DNA of 64,000 bases from Methanococcus maripaludis. Its GTDB lineage: Archaea; AGJL01; Methanococci; Methanococcales; Methanococcaceae. The stretch's first letter is position 1. Each line of letters opens with the position of its first letter. Shown here piece by piece: positions 54,505 to 63,825 of the stretch. The stretch is taken from assembly GCF_013760955.1 (NCBI RefSeq), contig NZ_JACDUL010000003.1, positions 316,872 through 380,871 of the forward strand, in the 5' to 3' direction. A program made the translations under genes and the position numbers. The notes below the pieces were generated by a model, which worked only from the letters and a program-made list of their open reading frames with translations, was not told where the DNA came from and searched no databases.

Positions 54505-55584
54505 TTAGAATTCAACGTCTTTTCTTTCCATTTTCTTTTTTGAAAGTGAAATTACAGAATCTAACGAAGCTTCACCTTCGACTGAAACGTATCCATTAAT
54601 TACAGTTCTGTCGAAGAATCCTTTGCCCCATTTGTTTCTTATTAAAACTGTGGAATATCCTTCAGGAGTTCCCACATTTCCAACTGAAATATCTGATGAA
54701 ATTCCAGTAAAGTCCCTACAAACTTTACATCCTTTTCTTACCATTCCATCGAGCTCGTCGATTTTGATGCTGAATACGTTACCGTGTATAGTTGAAACTA
54801 TAAGTTTTCCCTTGTCAATTTCCATTTTTTTGATGTCCCAAGGATTTACATCAAGTTCTTTTATTTTTTTGAGCATTTTGTCATAATCAAAGGTTTCAAA
54901 ACAGAATAATGCTACTTTTAACCTTATTGCTTCTTTGAATGGTTCGACTAAATCATTGCTTGTTGCCATCATGTGATATACTGCATTGATAACACAAGGA
55001 GTTCCAACAATTGCGAGTTTATTTAACTTCTTTACCATCACTGCTTCTTTTAAAACTTCGAGTATTGGTACATTCCAGTTATACCTGCTTCCTGCAGTTT
55101 TTAATACGTCTTCTTTTGATGTTGCAAGGTACGATTTTGGATCCATGGTCCATTTGTCTTCCAACATTACAATTGCGCCATCTATTAACCCTTCGTCGAA
55201 AGCATTTGCTAAAATTGCAGTTACAACACCACCACTTTGAATATTTTTGGTTTCGAGTGTTGATTTTGCCTTATAGTTTTCGATAACTCTTCCAGGAACC
55301 TTTTCTAAGTTAAAAATATGTCTTTCTTTTGTTCTTGGGCATACACTATAGCATGCGCCACAATTTACATCGTAGAGAGTTACTTTACAGAATTCCGCTG
55401 AAATTGGAGATTCTCCGTCTTCAGTAGGTACAATTATACATGCGCATTCGTCACAGTCGAATTGCACAGGGCTTTGCTGTTTAAAATATATGTTTTCAGT
55501 AGGGCATACAGAAACACACGCACCGCAACCAGAGCATGTTTCCTTATCCCATACTTCTTCTTTTAAGTTCAAGTACGACTTCAT
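54505..55584 (-). CDS. FrhB-like F420-binding iron-sulfur subunit linked to glutamate synthase
   Basis: 359 residues from ATG 55584 (GGTGGAAATT upstream). The N-terminus carries a ferredoxin motif CSGCGACVSVCP, a CDECAC pair and CGACYSVCP, followed by the FrhB/FdhB_C domain: SGGVVTAILANAFDEGLIDGAIV, LAIVGTPCVINAVYHMMAT and CRDFTGISSDISVGNVG. These are the FAD/F420 and Fe-S features of F420-reducing hydrogenase beta subunits. It follows the three glutamate synthase genes by 32 bases, hence likely delivers electrons to them from F420H2 or ferredoxin. This link is inference. Confidence 0.85.
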   Translation of the reverse strand: MKSYLNLKEEVWDKETCSGCGACVSVCPTENIYFKQQSPVQFDCDECACIIVPTEDGESPISAEFCKVTLYDVNCGACYSVCPRTKERHIFNLEKVPGRVIENYKAKSTLETKNIQSGGVVTAILANAFDEGLIDGAIVMLEDKWTMDPKSYLATSKEDVLKTAGSRYNWNVPILEVLKEAVMVKKLNKLAIVGTPCVINAVYHMMATSNDLVEPFKEAIRLKVALFCFETFDYDKMLKKIKELDVNPWDIKKMEIDKGKLIVSTIHGNVFSIKIDELDGMVRKGCKVCRDFTGISSDISVGNVGTPEGYSTVLIRNKWGKGFFDRTVINGYVSVEGEASLDSVISLSKKKMERKDVEF

Positions 55585-55616
55585 AATTTCCACCTAAATC
55601 TCTTAAAGTATTTTAT

Positions 55617-56387
55617 TTATCTCAAATCAGGTGTGTACAACTTCTGGAATGGCCTGCTTGAAATTGGAGCGATTTTTGTATATTTTGAATTGATAAGTTT
55701 TTCTTTAACTTCATTAGAATATCCAAATTCTGCACAGAATTCTTCAATGTATGGTTTAATTTTTTCAATGTCTTCTTCGGTAAATTCTTTAATGTCTGCC
55801 GCAATTCCGAGTTGGGAACTTTCAACGATTCCTCTGATGTAAATTACACCGCCGTGAATTCCTGTTGCAATCATTCTTCCTTCGATTTTTTCGGTATCTT
55901 CTTGGTCCATGTTGAGGTTTAAAATAATTCCTCCAGCCATGTATTCCCCAAGGAAGTCTTTTGCAGCCCCACCGATAACTAAAACAGGGAATTTGTATTT
56001 GTATTCTTTCATGTGGATTCCACTTCTGTATCCAACATTCCCTTGAACGTAAACTTTTCCGCCCCTCATTGAGTGGCCAGTTACATCCCCACTACTTCCG
56101 TGAATTACAACAAATCCTTCATCCATTGTGTTTCCAGGAGCATGGTCAGCATTTCCGTTTACAACTACTTTAGGGCCTTTCATGAACATTCCGAGATCTC
56201 CGCCAGGAACTCCATTTACGATCATTGTTAAATCTTTTCTTGAAATTCCGTTTCCAATAAATCTCTGTCCTAAAACATTTTCAAGTACTAATTTTTCCAA
56301 GTCTTTGTTTTCGTCCAAAACTTCGTGGATTTTCTCGTTTAATTCCCTGTAGTCCATGTCATTGGCGTCAATTTTAAGTTCTTTCAT
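55617..56387 (-). CDS. Glutamate synthase GXGXG (alpha-subunit C-terminal) domain protein
   Basis: About 256 residues. The repeated glycine pattern (GVPGGDLGMFM, GSSGDVTGHSMRGGKVYVQGNVG, GGAAKDFLGEYMAGG, GIHGGVIYIRG) is the right-handed beta-helix that ends glutamate synthase large subunits and also occurs in formylmethanofuran dehydrogenase C. I use ATG 56387 preceded by GGTGAAAGA; the longer frame starts at the stop of the preceding gene. In the split archaeal synthase it sits between amidotransferase and synthase parts. Confidence 0.9.
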   Translation of the reverse strand: MKELKIDANDMDYRELNEKIHEVLDENKDLEKLVLENVLGQRFIGNGISRKDLTMIVNGVPGGDLGMFMKGPKVVVNGNADHAPGNTMDEGFVVIHGSSGDVTGHSMRGGKVYVQGNVGYRSGIHMKEYKYKFPVLVIGGAAKDFLGEYMAGGIILNLNMDQEDTEKIEGRMIATGIHGGVIYIRGIVESSQLGIAADIKEFTEEDIEKIKPYIEEFCAEFGYSNEVKEKLINSKYTKIAPISSRPFQKLYTPDLR

Positions 56388-56407
56388 TCTTTCACCTAGA
56401 CTGGCCA

Positions 56408-57940
56408 TTACATTCCTGCCTGTTTTATTCCTAATGTATTTAATTCAATCTCGCTAAGACCTACGCCCCTTAACCTGTCTCTGTTTCCTCTGAGACTTTC
56501 TATGGAGTTAATTCCTGCAGCTCCAAGTAATTCTTGGATTTCGTGAGTCCATGCGTGTATTAAATTAGCAACTCTTCTTGCAGCATCGTCTACTTCCAAT
56601 CTTTTTACAAGTTCAGGCTTCTGGGTTGCAATACCCCATGCACACTGTCCTGTGTAGCATCTTCCACATACGGTACAGCCCATTGCAACCATTGCAGCAG
56701 TTCCAATGTAAACTGCATCAGCACCGAGTGCAATTGACTTGAATACATCTGCGGAGTTTCTAATACCTCCACTTGCAATGATGCTTATTTTATGTCTGTT
56801 TCCTTGTTCTCTTAACCTGTCGTCTACTGCTGCGATTGCAACTTCGATTGGAATACCGACATTGTCCCTAAATACTTTAGGTGCAGCACCAGTTCCACCT
56901 TTGAATCCATCGATAACAACTGCATCTGCATCAGATGTTGCAATACCGTTTGCAATTGCTGCTACGTTGTGTACTGCAGAAATTTTAACAAATACTGGCA
57001 TTTTCCATCTTGTAGCTTCTTTTAAACTTCTGATGAGCTGTGCAAGATCTTCAATTGAGTATATATCGTGGTGAGGTGCTGGCGAAATTGCATCTGAACC
57101 TTGTGGGATCATTCTTGTCATAGAAACTTCTGCTGACACTTTTTCTCCAGGCAAGTGTCCACCAATTCCAGGTTTTGCACCCTGACCGATTTTAATTTCA
57201 ATTGCTGCTCCTTTGTTTAGGTATTCGCTGTTTACACCAAATCTACCACTTGCAACCTGTGTGATGATGCTGTCTGAATATCCGTACAAATCCCTGTGAA
57301 GTCCACCTTCACCGGTTCCCATGAACGTTCCGCATTCTTTTACAGCTTTTGCCATTGCTTTGTGGGCATTTAATGAAAGTGCACCGTATGACATGTGTCC
57401 TATCATTATTGGGGTATTCAATTTAATATTTGGAGCAATTTTTGTTTCTAATTTTGCTTTTTTGACCTTTTTACCGTCGATTTCTTCTTCAACGTACTCA
57501 AATTCTAATTTTTCTGGTTTTTTACCAACGTAGGTTCTAAGTTCCATAGGTTCTCTTAATGGATCTATTGAAGGATTCGTTACCTGACATGCATCAAGAA
57601 CAATCTTATCGAAGTATATCGGGTACTCTTTTGCATTACCCATACCGCTTAATAGAATACATCCTGATTTTGCCTGTGTTACAACATCCTGTTTTACTTC
57701 TGGTGTCCATACTGGATGTTCCCTACCGCATGATTGATTTAATGTAACAGTGATAGCATCCCTAGGACAGTTTGAAACACATCTTAAACATGCCCCACAT
57801 CTGTTAGGGTAAGTTAAAATTTTATTTCCCTGTCTTCTGTAAACGCCCCATGAACACTCAGTAGTACATCGTTCACAAAGCATACATCTTTCCGGATCCA
57901 CAAAAACTTTGTATTTTGGCGGAACTGTTGAAGGTATCAT
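56408..57940 (-). CDS. Glutamate synthase, FMN and Fe-S central domain
   Basis: The 510-residue protein begins with two ferredoxin motifs (CMLCERCTTECSW, CGACLRCVSNCP), then the glutamate synthase barrel: IGHMSYGALSLNAHKAMAKA, GEGGLHRDLYGYSDS, VIDGFKGGTGAAP and IIASGGIRNSADVFKSIALGADAV for FMN. CTVCGRCYTGQC near residue 430 supplies the [3Fe-4S] cysteines. It forms two glutamates from 2-oxoglutarate and ammonia released by the amidotransferase. It is the archaeal short form with fused ferredoxin and no pyridine-nucleotide subunit. Confidence 0.95.
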   Translation of the reverse strand: MIPSTVPPKYKVFVDPERCMLCERCTTECSWGVYRRQGNKILTYPNRCGACLRCVSNCPRDAITVTLNQSCGREHPVWTPEVKQDVVTQAKSGCILLSGMGNAKEYPIYFDKIVLDACQVTNPSIDPLREPMELRTYVGKKPEKLEFEYVEEEIDGKKVKKAKLETKIAPNIKLNTPIMIGHMSYGALSLNAHKAMAKAVKECGTFMGTGEGGLHRDLYGYSDSIITQVASGRFGVNSEYLNKGAAIEIKIGQGAKPGIGGHLPGEKVSAEVSMTRMIPQGSDAISPAPHHDIYSIEDLAQLIRSLKEATRWKMPVFVKISAVHNVAAIANGIATSDADAVVIDGFKGGTGAAPKVFRDNVGIPIEVAIAAVDDRLREQGNRHKISIIASGGIRNSADVFKSIALGADAVYIGTAAMVAMGCTVCGRCYTGQCAWGIATQKPELVKRLEVDDAARRVANLIHAWTHEIQELLGAAGINSIESLRGNRDRLRGVGLSEIELNTLGIKQAGM

Positions 57941-57967
57941 CTTTTCTCACCTAATTATTAACTTAAA

Positions 57968-59059
57968 TTAAATTTTTTTCTCTAATTTTGCAATAACCAT
58001 TCTTCCTGCGTCTGGCATCCATACTCGATCCAATTCAGGGCATATTTTCCTAATTGCTGATTCTTCACTTGATACAAATAACAAGTCGTCTTTTTCTGCC
58101 GCGACTAATGGTCTTAATTTAATTCTATCTGTCAATCCAACCATGGTGTTTCCTTCTTCGACTTCGCCGTTCATGAAAACCATTCCTTCCTGCGTTCCAA
58201 CAACAATTCCAAAAGGACCGTTCATTGTTGCACCGCCGTAGGTCATACGGATTGCTTCGTGTATTTTTTTGTCTTCTTCTGACATGCTCTCGATTTCGTC
58301 CCAGAATCTTGGAGCTAATGCACTCATTGCATATTCTACAGGGAGTTTGTGTTTTCGAATAAGTAAATCGAAGAGATATGCAACAACTTCTGTGTCGGTT
58401 AAAAGTTTACATTTGTATCCAAAACTTTCAACGTATCTTTTATTTGCACCGTAGCTCGTAATTTCTCCGTTGTGAACTACTGACCATCCAAGCAGGTTAA
58501 ATGGGTGCGCGCCTCCCCACCATCCTTTCGTGTTTGTAGGGTATCTTGCATGTGAAAGCCACTGGAATCCTTTGTACTGGTCAATTTTAAAGTATTCTGC
58601 AACTTCCAAAGGCCATGCGGCTGCTTTGAATACCCCCATGTTTTTACCGCTTGAAAATACAAATGCTCCGTCAATTCTATCGTTGATATCCATTACGATA
58701 TTTACCATCATGTCTTCTTCGACTGCAATGTATTTTTCATCAAATCGGTAGAAAAATCTCCATGAAACCTGTTCTTGTTTAATAATTCCTTCTTCGGTAG
58801 GAATTTCTTCGTCTTTTAAGATATATCCATATTTTACAAGAACTTCTTCGACTTCGTGTCTAATTCTATCGTAATCTTTAGTCGCATCTAAAAAAACGTG
58901 TATTGCATAATCATCCTTATAGTCAGGGTAAATTCCATATCCTACGTATCCGGAACCTTCACCATTTCCCCTTTCCTTTAAACAATTCAAAGCTGTAGCA
59001 ATCCTGTCTCCACTAATAAGTCTTCCAGTTCTACTCATAAATCCGATAATTCCGCACAT
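57968..59059 (-). CDS. Glutamate synthase amidotransferase domain (class II)
   Basis: The 363-residue protein opens with [12 protein letters not shown], where Cys2 is the nucleophile of class II glutamine amidotransferases. [23 protein letters not shown] and [16 protein letters not shown] bind the substrate. It hydrolyses glutamine and passes ammonia to the FMN protein encoded next. ATG follows GGAGGCTTATC. Upstream a TATA-like TGTATATAAATG (about 59097-59110, minus) should drive the four-gene operon. No clear NrpR operator (GGAAN6TTCC) was seen there. Confidence 0.92.
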   Translation of the reverse strand: MCGIIGFMSRTGRLISGDRIATALNCLKERGNGEGSGYVGYGIYPDYKDDYAIHVFLDATKDYDRIRHEVEEVLVKYGYILKDEEIPTEEGIIKQEQVSWRFFYRFDEKYIAVEEDMMVNIVMDINDRIDGAFVFSSGKNMGVFKAAAWPLEVAEYFKIDQYKGFQWLSHARYPTNTKGWWGGAHPFNLLGWSVVHNGEITSYGANKRYVESFGYKCKLLTDTEVVAYLFDLLIRKHKLPVEYAMSALAPRFWDEIESMSEEDKKIHEAIRMTYGGATMNGPFGIVVGTQEGMVFMNGEVEEGNTMVGLTDRIKLRPLVAAEKDDLLFVSSEESAIRKICPELDRVWMPDAGRMVIAKLEKKI

Positions 59060-59205
59060 GATAAGCCTCCAACTTTAGGTTATCCTATTATGAAAAAAGT
59101 CATTTATATACATTGTTGAATATAACGGAGTCGAAATACCCGAAAAAATTATTTTTTATAGATTAATCCGACCAATTTTTCAATTATTTTAAAAAATATA
59201 GAAAA

Positions 59206-59823
59206 TTATTTTTTAATATCTACAACACCGGTTCTAAACAAGTGTTCTATCCTAACACCATCAATTTCATCGATTCCACTTTTATCCATGACTACAAATA
59301 CTTTTTTAGGATTAGCTATGCCTTTTAGATATTTTATTGTTTCTTTTACGGAATTTCCAGAGGTCATTACGTCGTCAACAATAATTACATCCTTTCCAAC
59401 AATGCTAGACATGTTCTGGCCGATAAATCCTGTTGTTTTCTCTTTTTCGGTGTGTACGTGTTTTTTAGGAACGTATATTGAGAAATTTTTGTCGAGTTCA
59501 TCTGAAATCAATGTTGCAAGGGGAACTCCTCCCGAAGAAATTCCGACAACGCCATCGAATTCAACATCTGAGAGCATATCACAGATTATTTTTGAAATAT
59601 TCCTAAGCCTTCTTGATGAAGCCCTAACATTATCCCATTCTAAAAATATATCCAACTTTTCAGAATCTTCTTTTGGAGTTTCTCCGGCCTTTAAAAGTTC
59701 TTCACCATTTAGTGTAAGATATAATGCCGTTTTAACTGAGATATTTAGCTCTTCTGCAATATCTCCGCTTGGAAAACCCATATCTCTCAATTTTAAAGCC
59801 TTAAGTATGAGTTCTTTTTTCAT
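59206..59823 (-). CDS. GfcR-like phosphoribosyltransferase-domain regulator
   Basis: The 205-residue protein has an N-terminal helix-turn-helix ([23 protein letters not shown], residues 7-29) and a type I phosphoribosyltransferase domain with the PRPP motif [18 protein letters not shown]. Archaeal relatives are annotated as orotate phosphoribosyltransferase-like or GfcR; in haloarchaea GfcR is a transcription regulator. The HTH suggests DNA binding, with PRPP or a nucleotide as signal. No known target. ATG follows GGTGATATC. Confidence 0.85.
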   Translation of the reverse strand: MKKELILKALKLRDMGFPSGDIAEELNISVKTALYLTLNGEELLKAGETPKEDSEKLDIFLEWDNVRASSRRLRNISKIICDMLSDVEFDGVVGISSGGVPLATLISDELDKNFSIYVPKKHVHTEKEKTTGFIGQNMSSIVGKDVIIVDDVMTSGNSVKETIKYLKGIANPKKVFVVMDKSGIDEIDGVRIEHLFRTGVVDIKK

Positions 59824-59965
59824 GATATCACCATATTACCAAATAATATATTTTTATATTATTAGTATATTTCGATTAAATTAATAAAAAATAACAGTGT
59901 GTTCAGTTTTAGGTGAAAAACTATTAAAAAAGGCGTATTAAATAAAAAAGTAGTAAAAATGTGAA

Positions 59966-60694
59966 TTAGAGCATTCCCATCCATTTGTGGATTTGCGGCG
60001 TGCACATTACATCCACGTACCTTCCGCAAATTGCCATTAATTCAAATATCTTTTTCTTTGAAGTGGTTGCTTTTATCCGGTCAGTTGGAGAAACCGGCTG
60101 AATGCAGAGCGTTATATTTCCTATTTTTGATAAATCTCTTGCAATTCTTTCGATTAGTTCTTCGGAAGTTTCTTCAAATACTACAATTTTTGCGTAAACA
60201 TCAGTTCCTGCTAAATATAATCTTTCGATTGTTTCGAGTTCTTTTGAATATAAATTATACCAGAAGTCGTCATCTTTATTTTCAAAGTGTTCTGGTAGCT
60301 TTATATCAATTGAAGCGTAATCATAACTATCCAATCTTTCAGGAAACATCCCATTGCTCTCTAAAAATGTTTTATAGCCCTTATGCTTTAAAATTTCAGA
60401 ATACTGCTTTATTTTATTTGGATATAATAGGGGTTCTCCACCGGTAAACGAAACTGCAAAAAGATCAGGCGTTCTCAATTTTTCAATAATTTCGATAAGT
60501 TCATTTTCAAGTTCCAAATATTCAGTAAAGTCGCCTGATCCGGAAACTTCTTCGACTCTTGCAGTTCCACCAGGGGTATTTGGCTCGTCACAATATATGC
60601 AATCAAGAGGGCATTCCTTAAATCTCACAAAGATGAATCTTTTGCCGATAAACTTCCCTTCACCCATAATTGAGGAAAATACTTCTCTAATCAT
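59966..60694 (-). CDS. queE: 7-carboxy-7-deazaguanine synthase
   Basis: Radical SAM enzyme that contracts 6-carboxytetrahydropterin, on the path to archaeosine in tRNA. The 242-residue protein begins MIREVFSSIMGEGKFIGKRF, with the Fe-S cysteines at 28, 32 and 35 (ECPLDCIYCD), then SFTGGEPLLYP. Length and motifs fit QueE. Typical start and GGTGGTTAA site. Confidence 0.93.
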   Translation of the reverse strand: MIREVFSSIMGEGKFIGKRFIFVRFKECPLDCIYCDEPNTPGGTARVEEVSGSGDFTEYLELENELIEIIEKLRTPDLFAVSFTGGEPLLYPNKIKQYSEILKHKGYKTFLESNGMFPERLDSYDYASIDIKLPEHFENKDDDFWYNLYSKELETIERLYLAGTDVYAKIVVFEETSEELIERIARDLSKIGNITLCIQPVSPTDRIKATTSKKKIFELMAICGRYVDVMCTPQIHKWMGML

Positions 60695-60768
60695 TTAACC
60701 ACCGATAAACCGTTTTTAAAATTCAAAACGTAGCTAGTGTTAAGTTCTCAAATAATGAACTCAGATAC

Positions 60769-60777
60769 TTATATATA
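60769..60777 (+). promoter_or_regulatory. TATA box of the TRAM gene
   Basis: TTATATATA lies about 70 bases before the TRAM start codon and is the only strong box A in this gap. The ribosome binding site GGTGA follows at 60829-60835, just before the ATG. Confidence 0.55.
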
Positions 60778-60838
60778 CTATCAAAAGCAGTGTAATATTG
60801 CATCAATAAGAGATGTATATAATACTAGGTGAATAAAT

Positions 60839-61048
60839 ATGGCTTTCGGTAAACCCGCAATGAAAAATGTTCCTGTAGAAGCAGGAAAAGAATACGAAGT
60901 ATCAATTGAAGACATGGGTAAAGGTGGAGACGGAATCGCTAGAATCGATGGATTCGTTGTTTTCGTACCTAACGCAGAAAAAGGTAGCGTTATCAAAGTT
61001 AAAGTTACCGCTGTAAAAGAAAAATTCGCTTTTGCAGAAAGAGTATAA
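60839..61048 (+). CDS. TRAM-domain RNA chaperone
   Basis: A 69-residue single-domain protein: VPVEAGKEYEVSIEDMGKGGDGIARIDGFVV with VPNAEKGSVIKVKV, the complete TRAM fold of RNA-binding proteins. In M. maripaludis such a protein (TRAM0076, from recall) is an abundant cold-shock-like RNA chaperone that unwinds mRNA structure; this gene appears to be it. Independent gene with own promoter; ATG follows GGTGAATAAAT. Confidence 0.94.
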   Translation: MAFGKPAMKNVPVEAGKEYEVSIEDMGKGGDGIARIDGFVVFVPNAEKGSVIKVKVTAVKEKFAFAERV

Positions 61049-61072
61049 GTGTTTCTCGTCTTCCCTTAATAC

Positions 61073-61098
61073 CTGTGGGCCTTTATCGGAAACCCCAG
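61073..61098 (+). terminator. Possible hairpin after the TRAM gene
   Basis: CTGTGGG and CCCCAG can pair around a loop between the TRAM gene and the protease gene, with a GC content above its surroundings. There is no long T tract after it, so a terminator role is uncertain. Confidence 0.3.
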
Positions 61099-61117
61099 TA
61101 ATTAAGCAGTGATAAAG

Positions 61118-62086
61118 ATGATCGAATCACTAATTCGATTCTTTTATTTTTTTATAAGTCTAGTAATATACTGGATCAATTTAATTCGAGCATTTAATTT
61201 GGAACTTATTGAAAAACGTACACTTGACATTATTTTCGTTTTCAACTTATCAGTACTTTTCTTTTCGATATATTTTATGTCGGATGTAAATTATGTTTTT
61301 GGACTTTCTGTCTACACAGCTTCTTTTTTAAGCGTTTTACTGATTAGAAATCAGCGTTTTTTTGAAAAATTTACAAAACTCCTAAAAATGGATCTTTCCT
61401 TTGATAATCCGATCCATAAAATTACTCTTTCGCTTTCTACATACATTTTGTTAAATCCAGTGATCGCTTTTGCATCAGGATCTGGTCTTATAATCGCCCT
61501 TACAGATTTTTTGGAAGTACTCGATCTTGCTGCATTTCAACTCATAATTTTAATCTATGCATTTGTTGGAATAGGCTTTGGAACGAGAAAAAACCTAAAA
61601 CAATCCATTGAAAGATTAGATATAAAAATTCCATCCATAAAATACGCGATTTTTGGAGTAATACTTCTATTCATGGTTGATAAATTTATATGGAATCTTT
61701 TTGACTTTTTTACATATATTTTCCAGTCAATGGATCCCGTAATTTCAGAACAGATTGCAGAACAGGCAGTTGTTGAAACTTCAAATGTTAATGAAGTTGT
61801 AAATACAATAAAAATTTCCGCGTCCACGCCGTTAAAAATAGTATTTTTATCGATAATAGTTGGAATAAGTGAAGAATTGATGTTTAGAGGAGCACTGCAA
61901 CCGCGATTTGGAAATATATATACAAGTTTCCTTTTTGCAGCACTTCATGCCCAGTATCTGTCATCAATGGTACTTTTGGATGTATTTATAATAAGTTACA
62001 TTCTTGGAATGATAAAAGAGAGGAAATCAACATCCACTACGATTCTAATCCATATTTTATACGATATTATATCGTTAATCTTTTGA
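61118..62086 (+). CDS. CPBP-family intramembrane metalloprotease
   Basis: About 322 residues with about eight membrane segments. The motif EELMFRGALQPRFG (Glu-Glu-x3-Arg), SFLFAALHAQYL (His) and ILIHILYD (His) are the catalytic signature of the CAAX protease/bacteriocin-processing family. Substrate unknown. ATG 61118 follows GTGATAAAG. Its end overlaps the convergent YkgJ-like gene by 12 bases. Confidence 0.88.
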   Translation: MIESLIRFFYFFISLVIYWINLIRAFNLELIEKRTLDIIFVFNLSVLFFSIYFMSDVNYVFGLSVYTASFLSVLLIRNQRFFEKFTKLLKMDLSFDNPIHKITLSLSTYILLNPVIAFASGSGLIIALTDFLEVLDLAAFQLIILIYAFVGIGFGTRKNLKQSIERLDIKIPSIKYAIFGVILLFMVDKFIWNLFDFFTYIFQSMDPVISEQIAEQAVVETSNVNEVVNTIKISASTPLKIVFLSIIVGISEELMFRGALQPRFGNIYTSFLFAALHAQYLSSMVLLDVFIISYILGMIKERKSTSTTILIHILYDIISLIF

Positions 62087-62431
62087 TTTTGACCTTAAAC
62101 AGTTGTAAAACCACGGTTCTTCGTAAGATTCGTAATTTTTTACATATGGGCAGTCTTTTGGCAGTGCCGATACCATTATGGCTTCGAGCATTGAAAGACA
62201 TTCTTTTTCTTTTTTGAATCGGGTTTTGTAAATGCTGCATCGTTTTGTTTCAGTGTCGAGGTGTTTGCAGTACACAACTTCAGGTTCACTGCACTCGGTT
62301 GAATTAAAAACGTGGATTATACAGCACCTTCCGCACTGCTCGCATAGATCGTCTGGAAACATTTCTGCGCTTAATTTAATTATTTTTTCTTTATCATACT
62401 TTATCGTGCCTTTTGAGCCAAAAATATTCAT
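62075..62431 (-). CDS. YkgJ-type cysteine-cluster protein
   Basis: The 118-residue protein has DDLCEQCGRCCIIHVF, YCKHLDTETKRCSIYKTR and KECLSMLEAIMVSALPKDCPYV, the eight-cysteine pattern of the YkgJ/UPF0153 zinc- or iron-chelating domain. Function unproven; proposed Fe-S or zinc binding. ATG follows GTGATATT. It lies 70 bases upstream of the argG end, on the same strand. Confidence 0.88.
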   Translation of the reverse strand: MNIFGSKGTIKYDKEKIIKLSAEMFPDDLCEQCGRCCIIHVFNSTECSEPEVVYCKHLDTETKRCSIYKTRFKKEKECLSMLEAIMVSALPKDCPYVKNYESYEEPWFYNCLRSKSKD

Positions 62432-62500
62432 AATATCACGTGAAAATTTAAAAGTTAGTTTAAAACGAATAAAAATCGAAAAAAATAAGTATAAACTTAA

Positions 62501-63694
62501 TTATTTTCTTTTAAGGCCTTCATAAATTGCTGCTTGAAGACCGTGGAATTTAACCATTCCTACAATTTCTCTCTGGTCCATTTCTTTGTTTTCAAATGAA
62601 ACCATGTCTTCGTTGTAGATTGCATCTTTGCTTTCTCTTCCAACGATTCTCATTGAACCTTTGTAGAGTTTTGCAATTAATTTTCCGTTCATTCTTGTTT
62701 GTGTTTTGTCAACAAACGCATCTAAATCGTGTCTTAATGGTTCGTGCCAGAGTCCCTTGTAGATTAAATCTGCGTATTTTGAATCAACCGTTTCTTTGAA
62801 TACGATTTCTTCTCTTGTTAACACGAGCTGTTCGAGAGCTTTGTGTGCAGTTATTAAAAGCATTGCACCAGGACATTCGTAGTTTTCTCTTGATTTCAAG
62901 CCTAAAACTCTATCTTCAACAATGTCTACTCTTCCAACACCATTTCTTCCGGCAATTTCGTTTGCTTTTCTTATTAATGAAACTGGCGCTAATGAATCAC
63001 CATTGATTGCTACAGGAACACCTTCTTTGAATTCAATTTCTACGTATTCTTCCTTGTCCTGTGCGTCTGTTGGATCAACAGTCCATGCAAAACATTCTTT
63101 TGGAGTTTCAGTCATTGGATTTTCTAAGATTCCGCCTTCAATACTTCTTCCCCATAAGTTTTCGTCAATACTGAATGGTTTTTCTAAGTTCACTGGAACT
63201 GGAATTCCTTTTTCTTTTGCATATTCTATTTCTTCAGTTCTTGTAAGGTTTAAATCCCTGATTGGTGCTACAATTTCAATTTCTGGTGTTTTTGCTCTCA
63301 TTACTGATTCAAATCTGAACTGGTCGTTTCCTTTTCCAGTACATCCGTGTGAAATTGCGCTTGCTCCAACTTCTTCTGCAAGTTCTGCAATTTTTATAGC
63401 AATTAAAGGTCTTGCAAGAGCTGTTGATAATGGGTATCCTTCATAGAGAGCGTTTGCTTTAATGGCTCTGAAGATATACTCTGTTGCAAATTCTTCTTTT
63501 GCATCAATCGTGTAGTGTTTTAATACACCGAATTTCTTTGCTTTTTCTTCCGGTTCTATTAAATCTTCTTCAGGCTGACCTACATCGACTGCTACTGAAA
63601 TTACTTTGTAGTCGTATTTGTCTTCGAGTAATTTTAAACAGCAGCTCGTGTCAAGCCCTCCAGAATATGCCAAAACTGCAATTTTTTCTTGCAT
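62501..63694 (-). CDS. argG: Argininosuccinate synthase
   Basis: Joins citrulline and aspartate with ATP in arginine synthesis. The 397-residue protein starts at ATG 63694 (GGTGATACCA upstream) as [20 protein letters not shown] with the PP-loop SGGLDTS, then [26 protein letters not shown] and TEVWHEP-like [14 protein letters not shown]. Normal length. The in-frame upstream GTG lies within the binding site. A second gene of the pathway, argC, is at 22 kb. Confidence 0.97.
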   Translation of the reverse strand: MQEKIAVLAYSGGLDTSCCLKLLEDKYDYKVISVAVDVGQPEEDLIEPEEKAKKFGVLKHYTIDAKEEFATEYIFRAIKANALYEGYPLSTALARPLIAIKIAELAEEVGASAISHGCTGKGNDQFRFESVMRAKTPEIEIVAPIRDLNLTRTEEIEYAKEKGIPVPVNLEKPFSIDENLWGRSIEGGILENPMTETPKECFAWTVDPTDAQDKEEYVEIEFKEGVPVAINGDSLAPVSLIRKANEIAGRNGVGRVDIVEDRVLGLKSRENYECPGAMLLITAHKALEQLVLTREEIVFKETVDSKYADLIYKGLWHEPLRHDLDAFVDKTQTRMNGKLIAKLYKGSMRIVGRESKDAIYNEDMVSFENKEMDQREIVGMVKFHGLQAAIYEGLKRK

Positions 63695-63825
63695 TGGTAT
63701 CACCTGTGTTTTATTTTTCCGTGTTCATTTTAACTGTAAAAAAATGGTAATCTAAAATTTATTCAATATATCTACTAAATAGTTATAAACTTTATTGTAA
63801 AACTTAATGTAAAAATAAATAGGAG

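Noticed and set aside
59060-59205. NrpR operator GGAAN6TTCC before the glutamate synthase operon
   Set aside because: Nitrogen control was plausible, but no such match was found in the promoter gap.
59288-59884. 198-codon plus-strand frame
   Set aside because: Antisense to the GfcR-like gene, Ser/Phe/Ile-rich, no binding site.
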